Shown here: one piece after another, positions 46,939-56,153 of the stretch
Layout of the letters: each line of letters starts with the position of its first letter
Numbering within the stretch: the first letter of the stretch is position 1
NCBI GenBank assembly: GCA_021770825.1
Contig: JAETQD010000008.1
Location: forward strand, 62,001 to 126,000
Direction of reading: 5' to 3'
Origin: Clostridium sp.
Lineage (GTDB): Bacteria > Bacillota > Clostridia > Lachnospirales > Lachnospiraceae
Length of the DNA: 64,000 nucleotides
The notes under the pieces: generated by a model
The model's input: only the letters and a program-made list of their open reading frames with translations
What the model was told of the DNA's origin: nothing
The model's database searches: none
Program-made: the position numbers and the translations under genes

Positions 46939-48525
46939 TTATTCATATACAGTTACATTCTTGTACTGGTTCGCTCCCACCGGATTTAGCTTGAAGCCAT
47001 CCACATTCTTGCTGGTACCGAACATCATTTCCTCATAGTAAAGAGTGATCCACGGAACATCCTCGTTCATAATGTCCCAGAACTTATCATATACGGCCTG
47101 ACGCTCATTTACATCTGTCTTTTCACGGGATTCTAACATTAATGCCTCGACCTCATCATTAAAATATACCTGACCGTAAGCACCCGGAATCAGTTTCTGC
47201 ATCAGAGATTCCACATCACCGCAGAGGTTGTTGTAAAAGCCCATACGGTTTGGAAGTTCTTCGCCGCTGTAAAACTTCTCATTGATGGTATTGGATTCCA
47301 TGGTAATCACATTTAACTTAATTCCTACCTCACTGAGCTGTGCCTGTAAAATAGTGGCAATTTCTGTATAGGTCTGGCTTGTCTCACAATAAAAATCCAT
47401 TTCAAATCCATCCGGATATCCCGCTTCAGCCAAAAGAGCCTTTGCTTTCTCCGGATCATAAGAGTAAATACCATCCTTTTCTGCATTGTATCCGGCTGTC
47501 AGAGGTGTAGCATAAAGTTTTCCGACCTGCCCGTAGCCATAAGCCACAGAATCTACGATTTCCTGTTTATTGATGGCATACTGGAATGCCTGGCGGACCC
47601 GTTTGTCACCTACCGGCCATTTTTTAGAGTCGCATTTAAAGAAAATAAGGGAACTTTTATATCCTGTCTCATGCATCATGACCAGATCTTCATTTTCTTC
47701 TACGCGGGATGCATCATTGGGAAGAATTGCGCTGGCAATATCTACTTCACCATTTTCCAGCATAATCGTACGCTGTGAGCCCTCCGGAATCACCTTGATC
47801 TCCACGTTCTTTGTCTTTGCCGGTTCTCCCCAGTAATCCTCAAAGGCAGTCAGAGTAATAGAATCAGCTGCTTTCCATTCCACCAGCTTGTACGCACCGG
47901 TTCCCACAGGATTTTTAGCAAAATCATCCCCGTACTTTTCAACTGCAGCCTTTGATACTACCACGGCACTTGGATTTGACAACGCCTGGTAGATCTGTGC
48001 ATAAGGGCTTGAAATGTGCATGGTAACTGCATAATCTCCGTCAGCCTCAACAGAATCAATGAAACTTAAGTATGTGGAAACTACACCGCTTTCCTTTGCA
48101 CGCTTAAATGAAAAGATAACATCCTCTGCTGTCATTGTGTTTCCGTCATGGAATTTGACACCCTCGCGAAGCTTAAAATGATAAGTCAGATCGTCTACCT
48201 GCTCCCATTCTGTCGCAAGACACGGCTCCACCTCTTTCGTTTCTGCATTATAGCGGACAAGATTTTCATACATGTTACAGTAAACGGAAAAAGATTTCTG
48301 GTTCACAATCGCCTGGGGATCCAATGATGTGACATCCTCTGCCACGGCCACCACCAGAGTATCCTTTGTCTTTGCCCCTGTGTCCTTGGCAGCTTCTCCT
48401 GTCTGCGCAGTTCCTGCCGCAGTACTGTCCGTGGAACCGGAACTTCCGCAGCCTGTCATAAGAACGGAAAATGCAGCCAACATTGCCACTGCCTTTACCG
48501 TCTTTCTGCCTAATGATAACTTCAT
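46939..48525 (-). CDS. Family 5 (oligopeptide/dipeptide) substrate-binding lipoprotein
   Basis: The 528-residue protein has a lipoprotein signal (MKLSLGRKTVKAVAMLAAF, lipobox MTGC with Cys near residue 26) and a Ser/Thr/Gly linker. The family 5 extracellular binding protein fold follows, with YENLVRYN, TYHFKLREGVKFHDG and TAEDVIFSFKRAK, which are the family signature region. It delivers peptides or related solutes to the two permeases upstream in the operon. The ligand cannot be predicted, though the neighbouring peptidases argue for peptides. Confidence 0.93.
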   Translation of the reverse strand: MKLSLGRKTVKAVAMLAAFSVLMTGCGSSGSTDSTAAGTAQTGEAAKDTGAKTKDTLVVAVAEDVTSLDPQAIVNQKSFSVYCNMYENLVRYNAETKEVEPCLATEWEQVDDLTYHFKLREGVKFHDGNTMTAEDVIFSFKRAKESGVVSTYLSFIDSVEADGDYAVTMHISSPYAQIYQALSNPSAVVVSKAAVEKYGDDFAKNPVGTGAYKLVEWKAADSITLTAFEDYWGEPAKTKNVEIKVIPEGSQRTIMLENGEVDIASAILPNDASRVEENEDLVMMHETGYKSSLIFFKCDSKKWPVGDKRVRQAFQYAINKQEIVDSVAYGYGQVGKLYATPLTAGYNAEKDGIYSYDPEKAKALLAEAGYPDGFEMDFYCETSQTYTEIATILQAQLSEVGIKLNVITMESNTINEKFYSGEELPNRMGFYNNLCGDVESLMQKLIPGAYGQVYFNDEVEALMLESREKTDVNERQAVYDKFWDIMNEDVPWITLYYEEMMFGTSKNVDGFKLNPVGANQYKNVTVYE

Positions 48526-48580
48526 AATACGACCTCCTTATAAATAATAATTTTTCTGTATATAGAAACCGGACTTTCCC

Positions 48581-49549
48581 TTACTCCTGACTTAACAGGC
48601 ATGAAACGAAATGACCTGGCTCTATTTCCTTCAATTCCAGATTTTTCTGCCGGCATTCCGGCCTTACGTAAACACATCTCTTTGCAAAACGGCATCCTGG
48701 TTCCACATTGATCGGAGATGTCAGCTCTCCTTTTAACTGGATCCTTTCCATCTTCTGTTCAGGGTCCGGAATCGGTATTGCAGAAAGCAGTGCCTTTGTA
48801 TAGGGATGCAGGGGATTTTTAAATATCTGGTCCGGCGTGCCCTTCTCCACCATCTGCCCCAGATACATAACTGCAATGCTTGTGGATAGATGCTTCACTA
48901 CCGAAAGGTCATGGGTAATGAACATATAGGTAAGCCCCAGCTGTTCCTGCAGATCCTGCATCAGATTCAGCACCTGGGCCTGGATCGATACATCCAGAGC
49001 CGATACCGGCTCATCACAGACAATAAATTTCGGATTTAAGGCAAGGGCCCTGGCTATACCGATTCTCTGTCTTCTTCCTCCATCCAGCTCATGGGGGTAC
49101 GAATTCATGACGCGGCGTGCCAACCCCACCAGATCCATCATTTCCAGTGTCTTCTTCTCCAGTGCTGCATGGTCAGAGGACTTATAGATCCCCTGGATGA
49201 TAAGAGGTGCCTGGATCGCCTGGCTGACAGTCATTCTCGGATTCAGTGATTCATACGGATCCTGGAAAATGATCTGCATTTCCTTACGCAGTTCCTTCAT
49301 CTGCTTTTTGTTATACTTTAAAATATTCTCTCCGCAAAAATATACTTCACCGTCTGTCGGTTCATGAAGCCTTAATATCGCACGTCCCAGGGTGGATTTT
49401 CCGCATCCTGACTCTCCAACTACTCCAAGGGTCTCACCTTCCATAATAGTAAAGTTCACATCATCCACAGCGTACAGAAGGCCGCCCGGCGTTGGAAAGT
49501 ATTTTTTTAAATGATTGATACGGAGCAATGGTTCTTTTTCTTTCATCAT
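48581..49549 (-). CDS. Peptide ABC transporter ATPase, OppF/DppF type, with altered signature motif
   Basis: The cytoplasmic ATPase powers the peptide importer. Walker A is GESGCGKST, the Q-loop region [12 protein letters not shown], Walker [15 protein letters not shown] and the switch His is in THDLSV. The C-terminal Opp/Dpp extension has the two Cys of CRFAKRCVY. The ABC signature reads LDGGRRQR instead of LSGGQRQR. The frame opens at 49585 but the ATG at 49549 is best placed after AAAGGAG (322 residues); the upstream end overlaps the partner ATPase gene. Confidence 0.92.
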   Translation of the reverse strand: MMKEKEPLLRINHLKKYFPTPGGLLYAVDDVNFTIMEGETLGVVGESGCGKSTLGRAILRLHEPTDGEVYFCGENILKYNKKQMKELRKEMQIIFQDPYESLNPRMTVSQAIQAPLIIQGIYKSSDHAALEKKTLEMMDLVGLARRVMNSYPHELDGGRRQRIGIARALALNPKFIVCDEPVSALDVSIQAQVLNLMQDLQEQLGLTYMFITHDLSVVKHLSTSIAVMYLGQMVEKGTPDQIFKNPLHPYTKALLSAIPIPDPEQKMERIQLKGELTSPINVEPGCRFAKRCVYVRPECRQKNLELKEIEPGHFVSCLLSQE

Positions 49550-49551
49550 TT

Positions 49552-50523
49552 TCATTCTCCTTTTGTTTTCCCACAGCGGAAACATCTGGCAAAATGGTTC
49601 GTACCAACTTCCACAAGTTTCGGTGATTCTTTATGGCAGCGGTCCTCTGCATAAGGGCACCGTGTACAAAAGCTGCAGCCCTCCGGAAGATCCGTGGGAT
49701 CCGGCATCAAACCAGGAATTGGATTCAGGCGTTTCACATTTCCATGGATCTGGGGAATCGAGTTAAAAAGTCCCTCCGTGTACGGGTGACGCATTTTTTT
49801 AAAGACGTCAAGAACTGTACCATACTCCACGATTTCCCCGGCATAAATGACTGCCACTTTATCACAGTTCTGGGCGACTACTCCAAGATCATGGGTAATC
49901 AATAACATGGAAGTATTGAATTTCTGCTTTAACTGCTGCATCGTTTCAAGTACCTGCGCCTGGATCGTCACATCCAGCGCTGTGGTCGGTTCATCCGCAA
50001 TGAGAAGCTTCGGATTACAGGCCAGTGCAATGGCAATGACCACCCTCTGCTTCATTCCGCCTGAAAACTGGTGGGGATATTCATGAATACGCTCTGCCGG
50101 AATTCCTACTAATTCCAGCATCTCTGCCGCACGCTCCATGGCCTTTGATCTTGAACAGTGTTCATGATTGACCACTGCCTCAGCAATCTGCTCTCCAACA
50201 GTCAGGACCGGATTTAAAGAAGTCATGGGATCCTGGAAGATCATGGCAATCTCAGCGCCTCGTATCTTCCGCATTTCCTTAACACTTTTCTTAAGAAGGT
50301 CCTCCCCCTCATAGATGATCTCTCCGGACCGGATCCGCCCTGTTCTTTGCGGAAGCAGTCCCATGATACATTTTGCCATGGTCGTTTTTCCTGCTCCTGT
50401 TTCCCCCACAAGGCCAAGGGTCTCGCCCCGGGCCATCTGAAGATTCACATCAATAAGGGCATGTACGGTGCTTTCTTCTGTCTCATAATCTACCTGAAGA
50501 TTTTTAATCTCTAATATCGACAT
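49552..50523 (-). CDS. Peptide ABC transporter ATPase, OppD/DppD type
   Basis: The 323-residue ATPase has Walker A GETGAGKTT, Q-loop FQDPMTSLNPV, an intact signature of the FSGGMKQR form and Walker B LLIADEPTTALDVT. The C-terminal Cys cluster of the family (CSFCTRCPYAEDRC) probably binds an iron-sulfur cluster or zinc. It pairs with the neighbouring OppF/DppF-type ATPase, so the altered signature of that partner would leave one composite ATP site different from the other. Confidence 0.94.
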   Translation of the reverse strand: MSILEIKNLQVDYETEESTVHALIDVNLQMARGETLGLVGETGAGKTTMAKCIMGLLPQRTGRIRSGEIIYEGEDLLKKSVKEMRKIRGAEIAMIFQDPMTSLNPVLTVGEQIAEAVVNHEHCSRSKAMERAAEMLELVGIPAERIHEYPHQFSGGMKQRVVIAIALACNPKLLIADEPTTALDVTIQAQVLETMQQLKQKFNTSMLLITHDLGVVAQNCDKVAVIYAGEIVEYGTVLDVFKKMRHPYTEGLFNSIPQIHGNVKRLNPIPGLMPDPTDLPEGCSFCTRCPYAEDRCHKESPKLVEVGTNHFARCFRCGKTKGE

Positions 50524-50532
50524 AAGGCCCTC

Positions 50533-51438
50533 CTAATTCTTCATTTTCGGATCCAGAGCATCTCGCAGCCCGTCACCAGCAAGATTTAACGATAGAACAG
50601 TCAGCATGATCATAAGGCCTGGGATAACTGAAATATGCCATGCGTCTCTCATATAGGTGCGGGCCGAGCTTAAGATCGAGCCCCATTCCGGAGCAGGTGG
50701 CTGTACGCCGATTCCAAGGAAGCTTAATCCTGCAATGGAAAGAATGGCGGAGCCGATACTTAAGGAAGCCTGTACAATGATCGGTGCCAGAGCATTGGGA
50801 ATAATATACTGAAGAATTATCATAAGATCACCGGCTCCCACTGCACGGCTGGCTTCCACGAACTCTTTGCCCTTTACTGACATGACCTGTGCCCGGACAA
50901 TTCTCGCCAGACGAGGAATCTGAGGTACACTTATGGAAAGAAGCAAATTAAAGGTACTGGTTCCCAGGGCCGAAACAATTGCAATCGCCATTACCATTGA
51001 CGGAATCGAAAGGAATACATCCATGATACGCATGATCAGATTATCTGTTTTTCCCCCATAAAAGCCTGCCAGCGCTCCCAGAAAGCCCCCGACCACCAGT
51101 GCCATCAGAATGGAAATAATACCGATGAACAGGGAGTATCTGGTCCCCCACAGCAGCCGAAACAGGATATCCCGTCCAAATTCATCACATCCGAAAATAT
51201 GTTCAAAGCTTGGTCCTGCCAGCTTCAGAGGCAGATTCTGCTTAATGACAAGAGCTTCATAAAGAGAGTTTCCGGTCACTAGATCCAGAATCATCGTTCC
51301 TATCGATACTGCGATCAGAAAAAGAATAAATGTAAGCCCGACAACTGCCAGTCTGTTCTTCTTAAAGCGATACCAGGCATCCGCCCACAGTCCCCGGCTT
51401 ACTGCCGCTTCTTTTTGTCCTGATTTTTTCATGCTCAT
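50533..51438 (-). CDS. Peptide ABC transporter permease, OppC/DppC type
   Basis: The 301-residue membrane protein has six membrane segments and the N-terminal WADAWYRFKKNRLAVVG block typical of DppC/OppC. The EAA loop is near YDASRAVGAGDL-like (FVEASRAVGAGDLMIILQYI). The ATG at 51438 overlaps the stop of the OppB/DppB gene (ATGA); the ORF start at 51561 lies inside that gene. It forms the membrane pore with its partner. Confidence 0.93.
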   Translation of the reverse strand: MSMKKSGQKEAAVSRGLWADAWYRFKKNRLAVVGLTFILFLIAVSIGTMILDLVTGNSLYEALVIKQNLPLKLAGPSFEHIFGCDEFGRDILFRLLWGTRYSLFIGIISILMALVVGGFLGALAGFYGGKTDNLIMRIMDVFLSIPSMVMAIAIVSALGTSTFNLLLSISVPQIPRLARIVRAQVMSVKGKEFVEASRAVGAGDLMIILQYIIPNALAPIIVQASLSIGSAILSIAGLSFLGIGVQPPAPEWGSILSSARTYMRDAWHISVIPGLMIMLTVLSLNLAGDGLRDALDPKMKN

Positions 51439-52403
51439 CTGGATTTCACCGCCTTTCTCGATGATTTGTACTGGGATTTGATCCGTGGATCCACATAGGC
51501 ATACAGGATGTCCACAAGAAGATTCACAATCGTAAACATAATAGCAAGAGTCACTACACATCCCAGAACGCTGGGAATGTCCTGTGTCTTAATTGACTCG
51601 ATTACAAACCGCCCGATTCCCGGCCATGCAAATACAGTCTCTGTCAGTACCGAACCTCCTAACAGCACACCAAAATTCAGTCCCACGGCTGTCACCACCG
51701 GAATCAGTGCGTTTTTCAGCATATGACGGTACGTGATCACAAACTCGCCGGTTCCCTTGGAGCGGGCCGTATCAATATAGTCCTGACGGATCGTCTCCAG
51801 CATGGAGGAACGGGTTGTCCTGGCCGTAGTAGCTGCACCGCTCATACCTATGGTCACTGCTGGAAGCACCAGAGAACGAACAATACCTGCAAATTCCTTT
51901 CCCATGCCGGAAGCCGGAAAAACTTTAAGTTTCAGGCTAAATACCAGCACCAGCAGAAGACCGATCCAGAAGGCCGGTGCGGAAGCTCCAATGAGACTGA
52001 ACACCATTGAGGCATTATCAAAAATGCTGTTCTGCTTCCTGGCTGCAACAATGCCGATAGGAATTCCAACGATGATCGAAAACAGTACGCCGCAGGAAGC
52101 CAGAAGAAAGGTATTGGGCAGCCTGTCCATGATCTGACCAGCCACGGAAGTCTTATATGTATATGAAGTGCCCATATCTCCATGAAGCAGGTCATTCACA
52201 TACCGGATATATCTTACAAGGAATGGGTCATCCAGCCCCAGCTCCTTATGAAGCTCTTCGATGGTCTCTTCTGTGGCTCCCTCCCCAAGCATAATCTTGG
52301 CCGGATCCACCTCCGACTGGTCCATGATAAAGAACACCACAAAAATGGTCGCCAGCATGACCGGAATCAGCATAATGATCCGCTTTACAATATATTTCCA
52401 CAT
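51435..52403 (-). CDS. Peptide ABC transporter permease, OppB/DppB type
   Basis: The 322-residue protein has six membrane segments and the family start MWKYIVKRIIMLIPVMLATI. The EAA loop contains DYIDTARSKGTGEFVITYRH and the VFAWPGIGRFVIESI motif follows. It is the first transporter gene after the M20 hydrolase gene (6-base gap) and overlaps the second permease gene. Confidence 0.95.
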   Translation of the reverse strand: MWKYIVKRIIMLIPVMLATIFVVFFIMDQSEVDPAKIMLGEGATEETIEELHKELGLDDPFLVRYIRYVNDLLHGDMGTSYTYKTSVAGQIMDRLPNTFLLASCGVLFSIIVGIPIGIVAARKQNSIFDNASMVFSLIGASAPAFWIGLLLVLVFSLKLKVFPASGMGKEFAGIVRSLVLPAVTIGMSGAATTARTTRSSMLETIRQDYIDTARSKGTGEFVITYRHMLKNALIPVVTAVGLNFGVLLGGSVLTETVFAWPGIGRFVIESIKTQDIPSVLGCVVTLAIMFTIVNLLVDILYAYVDPRIKSQYKSSRKAVKSR

Positions 52404-52408
52404 ATGTC

Positions 52409-53599
52409 TTATGCCTCCTCTATCATTTTCTGTTTCTGGTTTTCATAGTCCTCCTGAATTTCTTTCATAAGTCCTGGTGTCGTAATAAGGTCATAACACA
52501 CACCTGCCAGAGTCTTCGCCCCGTAAATGATGGCATCATGCCCTGTTTCTGATTTTCCATTATCCAGGTATTCCTGTGAATGGGCTGCCGCTTTCTCCGG
52601 AACGAACATCACACGTATGCAGGAGCCAGGCATCAGTTCCATCACATTGGCAAGATCCGTCGATCCTGTCTTTTCTCGCGGGGGGGTGATTCTCGGTGCT
52701 CCTGCCTCATGGGCACATCTGATAATTTGCTCATTCAGTTTAAGCGCCGGAATCTTACTGGCCATCCTGTTAATGACCTTAATTTCCGCAGTTGTCTCCG
52801 TCATCAGAGCCGCTCCCTGTATAATTTTCTCAAAACGTTTAAAGACATTATCCAGTGTCATTACATTATAAGACCGGAGAATAAATGAGCCTACCGCTTT
52901 ACTGGACACCACATTGGCCGGAATATCACACGTGCTCTGAACTGTATAATGCATGCGGACATCATCCTTTACATGCTCCCTTAAAAATTCTACTCCCTGG
53001 AAGGCAAGAATCAGTCCGTCCAGGGCACTGCGTCCTTTATCCGGATTGATGGCGGCGTGTGCGCTGATGCCATGGAAAGTCACCTCAATATGATAGTTGG
53101 CCATGGACTTAATGTCACAGGTCGTTGTGGGACTGCCATGCATCATCAATGCTACATCAATATCCTTAAAGCAGCCTTCCTCGATCATTCTGATCTTTCC
53201 AGCCATATGTTCCTCTGCCGGAGTTCCATAGACTACAAGCTTAAAAGGCTCTTTGATTCCGGCTTTCATCACAGCATCGGCTGCCGCTATGATACATGGC
53301 CCCTGCAGATGGTGTCCGCAGGCATGTCCCATACCCGGCAGTGCATCATATTCACAGAGAAGACCGATGGAGGGGCCGCCCTCTCCCTGTTCATAAACGG
53401 CACGAAAAGCCGTTTTCATGGAGCCAAGCCCACGTTCCACATTAAAATGGTGCTGTTCCAGCCAGTCCTCCAGAAGTCCGCTGGCATAATATTCCTCAAG
53501 GGCCACTTCCGGGTGGTCAAAGATAGCATCCCCCATATCCCACAGCTCCTGCTTCATTGAATCAATGTGGGCATACATTTTTTCCTTAACTGCATTCAT
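52409..53599 (-). CDS. M20 family amidohydrolase (AbgB-like)
   Basis: The 396-residue cytoplasmic zinc hydrolase has the M20 metal residues in EYDALPGMGHACGHH (His/Asp), TPAEEHMAGK (Glu) and MMHGSPTT (His). The dimerisation domain starts with EVTFHGISAHAA. It resembles p-aminobenzoyl-glutamate hydrolase AbgB and related N-acyl amino acid or dipeptide amidases; the exact substrate is unknown. ATG 53599 has AAAGGT upstream, and the longer frame to 53659 is not preferred. It is the first gene of the peptide operon. Confidence 0.92.
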   Translation of the reverse strand: MNAVKEKMYAHIDSMKQELWDMGDAIFDHPEVALEEYYASGLLEDWLEQHHFNVERGLGSMKTAFRAVYEQGEGGPSIGLLCEYDALPGMGHACGHHLQGPCIIAAADAVMKAGIKEPFKLVVYGTPAEEHMAGKIRMIEEGCFKDIDVALMMHGSPTTTCDIKSMANYHIEVTFHGISAHAAINPDKGRSALDGLILAFQGVEFLREHVKDDVRMHYTVQSTCDIPANVVSSKAVGSFILRSYNVMTLDNVFKRFEKIIQGAALMTETTAEIKVINRMASKIPALKLNEQIIRCAHEAGAPRITPPREKTGSTDLANVMELMPGSCIRVMFVPEKAAAHSQEYLDNGKSETGHDAIIYGAKTLAGVCYDLITTPGLMKEIQEDYENQKQKMIEEA

Positions 53600-53749
53600 A
53601 ACATTACCTTTTCCTTTCTCTGTATTTTCATAGCAATGGAATATTCTAAATATTTTCATTCATTTCCCTTTTTTTATTTTTATTTTATATTTTTTTCAGA
53701 AAAAGAACAGTTGGAAAAAATAATGGCACAAATAAATTATTTTTATCAA

Positions 53750-53800
53750 AACAAAGCAGTTCTGAAGATTTCCCCTCTTTTTCTTCTTCAGAACTGCTTA
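53750..53800 (-). terminator. Terminator after the LysR gene
   Basis: AGCAGTTCTGAAGA (53755-53768) and TCTTCAGAACTGCT (53785-53798) form a perfect 14-bp stem. On the minus strand it is followed by T-rich TTTGTTTTG. It separates the LysR gene from the peptide operon, so the operon must have its own promoter in the AT-rich 53600-53750. Confidence 0.75.
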
Positions 53801-53856
53801 TCTTTCGTGTATTATTATTAATTTTTATCCTATGTATAAATTATTCTTATGATTTT

Positions 53857-54792
53857 TTAATGAAGACGCCTTGCCATCACCTTTTCCACAACGGTCTTGG
53901 TGATTTCCACCAGATCAGCAAAGCCCGGCTGCTTCTGCATTTCTTTGTAATAAATAATATAAAGCGGCTTCGATGCCACAGGATCCCCTATGGAGAAAAA
54001 TCTTGGTCTTTTTTCATATTGGAACAAAGCCGCATAGCTCTCTCTTGCAAAGGATACTCCCATTCCTTCCGCCACCATCTGAAGCTGTGTCTCAATGTTC
54101 CCCACTTCAATGATCTTTCTGGGTGTCACATGAGCATCGCTCAGCAGCTGGTTTGCATCCAGCCTTAAGCTCTGCATTCTGGACGGAAGAATAAAAGTAC
54201 GGCTTCCAAGGGTCCCCAGGTCAATCCACGGGTACTGACTGTCCGAAAGCCACTTTCCCTCCCTTACAGCAGGATCAGAGTAAGGCATTGCCAGCAGGAT
54301 CTTTTCCTGCATAAGGACCTCCGCCTCTGCGAACCGCATATCTCCAATATCATTATGAAGAAGCAGATCCAGTTCTCCATTCAGAAACATTTCCTGGAGA
54401 ATATCATGGTCGTTATCCCTAAAAATCAGTTCAATTTCCGGATGCCTTCTGGAAAACTCCAACATAACCTGTACTGCCAGGTACGGACATCTGCGCCTTT
54501 GAATCCCAATGCGAAAACGCCCCCTGATACCATGTCTGATATCATCGATCTCCCGCTGGAAATTCTCTTTAAGCCGCAGCATCTCCTCCGCATTTTTCAC
54601 ATAAAGTTCCCCTGCATAGGTGAGCCGCATCTGCTTTCCATCCCTGATGAACAAATCCACACCAAGGGACTTCTCCACATTCCGCACAAACGTGCTGAGC
54701 GCCGGCTGGGTTATGAACAGCTGGGCCGCTGCCCTTGTAATGGAACCGCACCGCGCCAGTTCACATATATATTCCTGCTCCTTCAGATTCAT
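53857..54792 (-). CDS. LysR family transcriptional regulator
   Basis: The 311-residue protein has the LysR helix-turn-helix near its N-terminus (ELARCGSITRAAAQLFITQPALS) and the inducer-binding domain of the same family. ATG 54792 has AAAGGGG upstream; the ORF start at 54843 is not preferred. It lies directly upstream of the peptide operon on the same strand and downstream of the glutamate operon terminator. Control of the peptide operon is likely from position but not demonstrated. Confidence 0.92.
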   Translation of the reverse strand: MNLKEQEYICELARCGSITRAAAQLFITQPALSTFVRNVEKSLGVDLFIRDGKQMRLTYAGELYVKNAEEMLRLKENFQREIDDIRHGIRGRFRIGIQRRRCPYLAVQVMLEFSRRHPEIELIFRDNDHDILQEMFLNGELDLLLHNDIGDMRFAEAEVLMQEKILLAMPYSDPAVREGKWLSDSQYPWIDLGTLGSRTFILPSRMQSLRLDANQLLSDAHVTPRKIIEVGNIETQLQMVAEGMGVSFARESYAALFQYEKRPRFFSIGDPVASKPLYIIYYKEMQKQPGFADLVEITKTVVEKVMARRLH

Positions 54793-54841
54793 GGCAGCTT
54801 CCCCTTTCTGTCGATATATGTCGTTTTTTATATTGCTTTCC

Positions 54842-54870
54842 ATTTTAGCACATGGTCTCTGAGAAGTAAA
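54842..54870 (-). promoter_or_regulatory. Promoter for the LysR gene
   Basis: TTTACT (54870-54865), a 17-base spacer and TAAAAT (54847-54842) with TGC before the -10 form an extended -10 sigma-A promoter 50 bases from the LysR start. Confidence 0.65.
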
Positions 54871-54923
54871 CAGGTATCTTTTTTACACATATGCCAGACA
54901 TTCTTCCTAAACTTTCAGAGACA

Positions 54924-54975
54924 ACAAAAAAAGCCCTGCCGCAGGGAATTTTTCATCCTTAACGGCAGAGCTTTC
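54924..54975 (-). terminator. Terminator of the glutamate fermentation operon
   Basis: On the minus strand AAAGCTCTGCCG (54974-54963) pairs with CGGCAGGGCTTT (54941-54930) with one wobble, followed by TTTTTGTTG. It follows the hgdB stop by about 25 bases. Confidence 0.88.
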
Positions 54976-54998
54976 AATTTTCACTGATACAGATCAGA

Positions 54999-56150
54999 CT
55001 ATTTGCTCATCTCAAGCACATCTGCAAATGCCTGGATAGCAGTCTTTGCCTGACCAAAGTCACGCATCTGCTGGTCGATACCAAGTTTGATGTGCGGAAT
55101 CTTTGCATCGTCCAGAGCTTTCTTAAGGTACGGATACTCCATCTCCTCCGGGTCACAGAACTGCTGCATGAACAGTACAAGACCCTGGGCTCCGCTCTCC
55201 TTCACCAGGTTGGCAACGAACTCGCCGCGGCGGTTCTTTTCGGACTGCGGATCGTAAAGCAGAACGTCATGGTCAATGTTGGCGAACTGTTTTGCAAGAG
55301 CCATCATCGGACAAGCCTCGTCCTCCGGAACGTCTGTCTTGAAGGAACGTGTCTCATGAGCAACATCATCGGCTGCGATGGCGATGTTGTTCTCCTCAAA
55401 TGCAGCAAGCAGTGCCGGATTGTCGCAGATGATACCAGAGGTAACAACCTTGGTTCCCTGCCAGTTACATACCGGAAGAGCCTCTAATTCTTTATTTAAT
55501 TCCTCAAGCTTTGCAGTGTACTCCGGCTTCTCCATGAACCAGAAAGCCTTTAATACTGCGGAACGCTTGGTAGGTGTTACAACATCACAGTGCTCGCTTG
55601 CCAGCTTAACGAAGTTACGGCGGGCAGCGCGGCTCTTATTGTAAACCTTGATTGCGTCCTGGATTGCCTCGCTTGTGATCTCCTTGCCTGCGATCTTCTC
55701 CAGCTCGCCCTTTACATGGTTGTACTGGTCGATACAGAACTGAAGGCCGAAGTCCTCAAAACGGTTCTGCGGATGAGCCAGGAAGATAACGGACATCTTG
55801 TCGCCCATGGCCACACGGTAGTTCTGGCTCATAGGACGTAAGGTATCGCAGATGGTGGGAGTGATGATTCCGTCCAGACCATCCATGGTTCCGTCCAGAA
55901 GCATTTCCAGAGCAAGCTGTGCGATTGTGCAGTAGAAGGTTGCACAATACTCTTTTGCACGGCTGATGGTTTTCTTGTTGGAGCCCCAGATTCCCATGGG
56001 AACCATTCCGGCTGCATAAACAAGCTCTTCCGGAGCGTAGTACGGCAGAACACCGATTACTTTTTTGCCCTGAGCCTTATATTCAGCAAGCTGCTGCTTC
56101 GGAGTGGCAGCTTTTACTTTAAATTCATCCAATAATGCATTGATACTCAT
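54999..56150 (-). CDS. hgdB: 2-hydroxyglutaryl-CoA dehydratase, beta subunit (component D)
   Basis: The 383-residue protein starts MSINALLDEFKVKAA and shares the known HgdB blocks GVLPYYAPEELVYAAGMVP, ICDTLRPMSQNY and MQQFCDPEEMEYPY. With HgdA it binds the [4Fe-4S] cluster of component D, which dehydrates 2-hydroxyglutaryl-CoA to glutaconyl-CoA after a one-electron activation by HgdC. Cys residues in ICDTL, QQFCDP and YCATFYC are candidate ligands. It starts 4 bases after hgdA, the conserved order. Confidence 0.96.
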   Translation of the reverse strand: MSINALLDEFKVKAATPKQQLAEYKAQGKKVIGVLPYYAPEELVYAAGMVPMGIWGSNKKTISRAKEYCATFYCTIAQLALEMLLDGTMDGLDGIITPTICDTLRPMSQNYRVAMGDKMSVIFLAHPQNRFEDFGLQFCIDQYNHVKGELEKIAGKEITSEAIQDAIKVYNKSRAARRNFVKLASEHCDVVTPTKRSAVLKAFWFMEKPEYTAKLEELNKELEALPVCNWQGTKVVTSGIICDNPALLAAFEENNIAIAADDVAHETRSFKTDVPEDEACPMMALAKQFANIDHDVLLYDPQSEKNRRGEFVANLVKESGAQGLVLFMQQFCDPEEMEYPYLKKALDDAKIPHIKLGIDQQMRDFGQAKTAIQAFADVLEMSK

Positions 56151-56153
56151 TGT

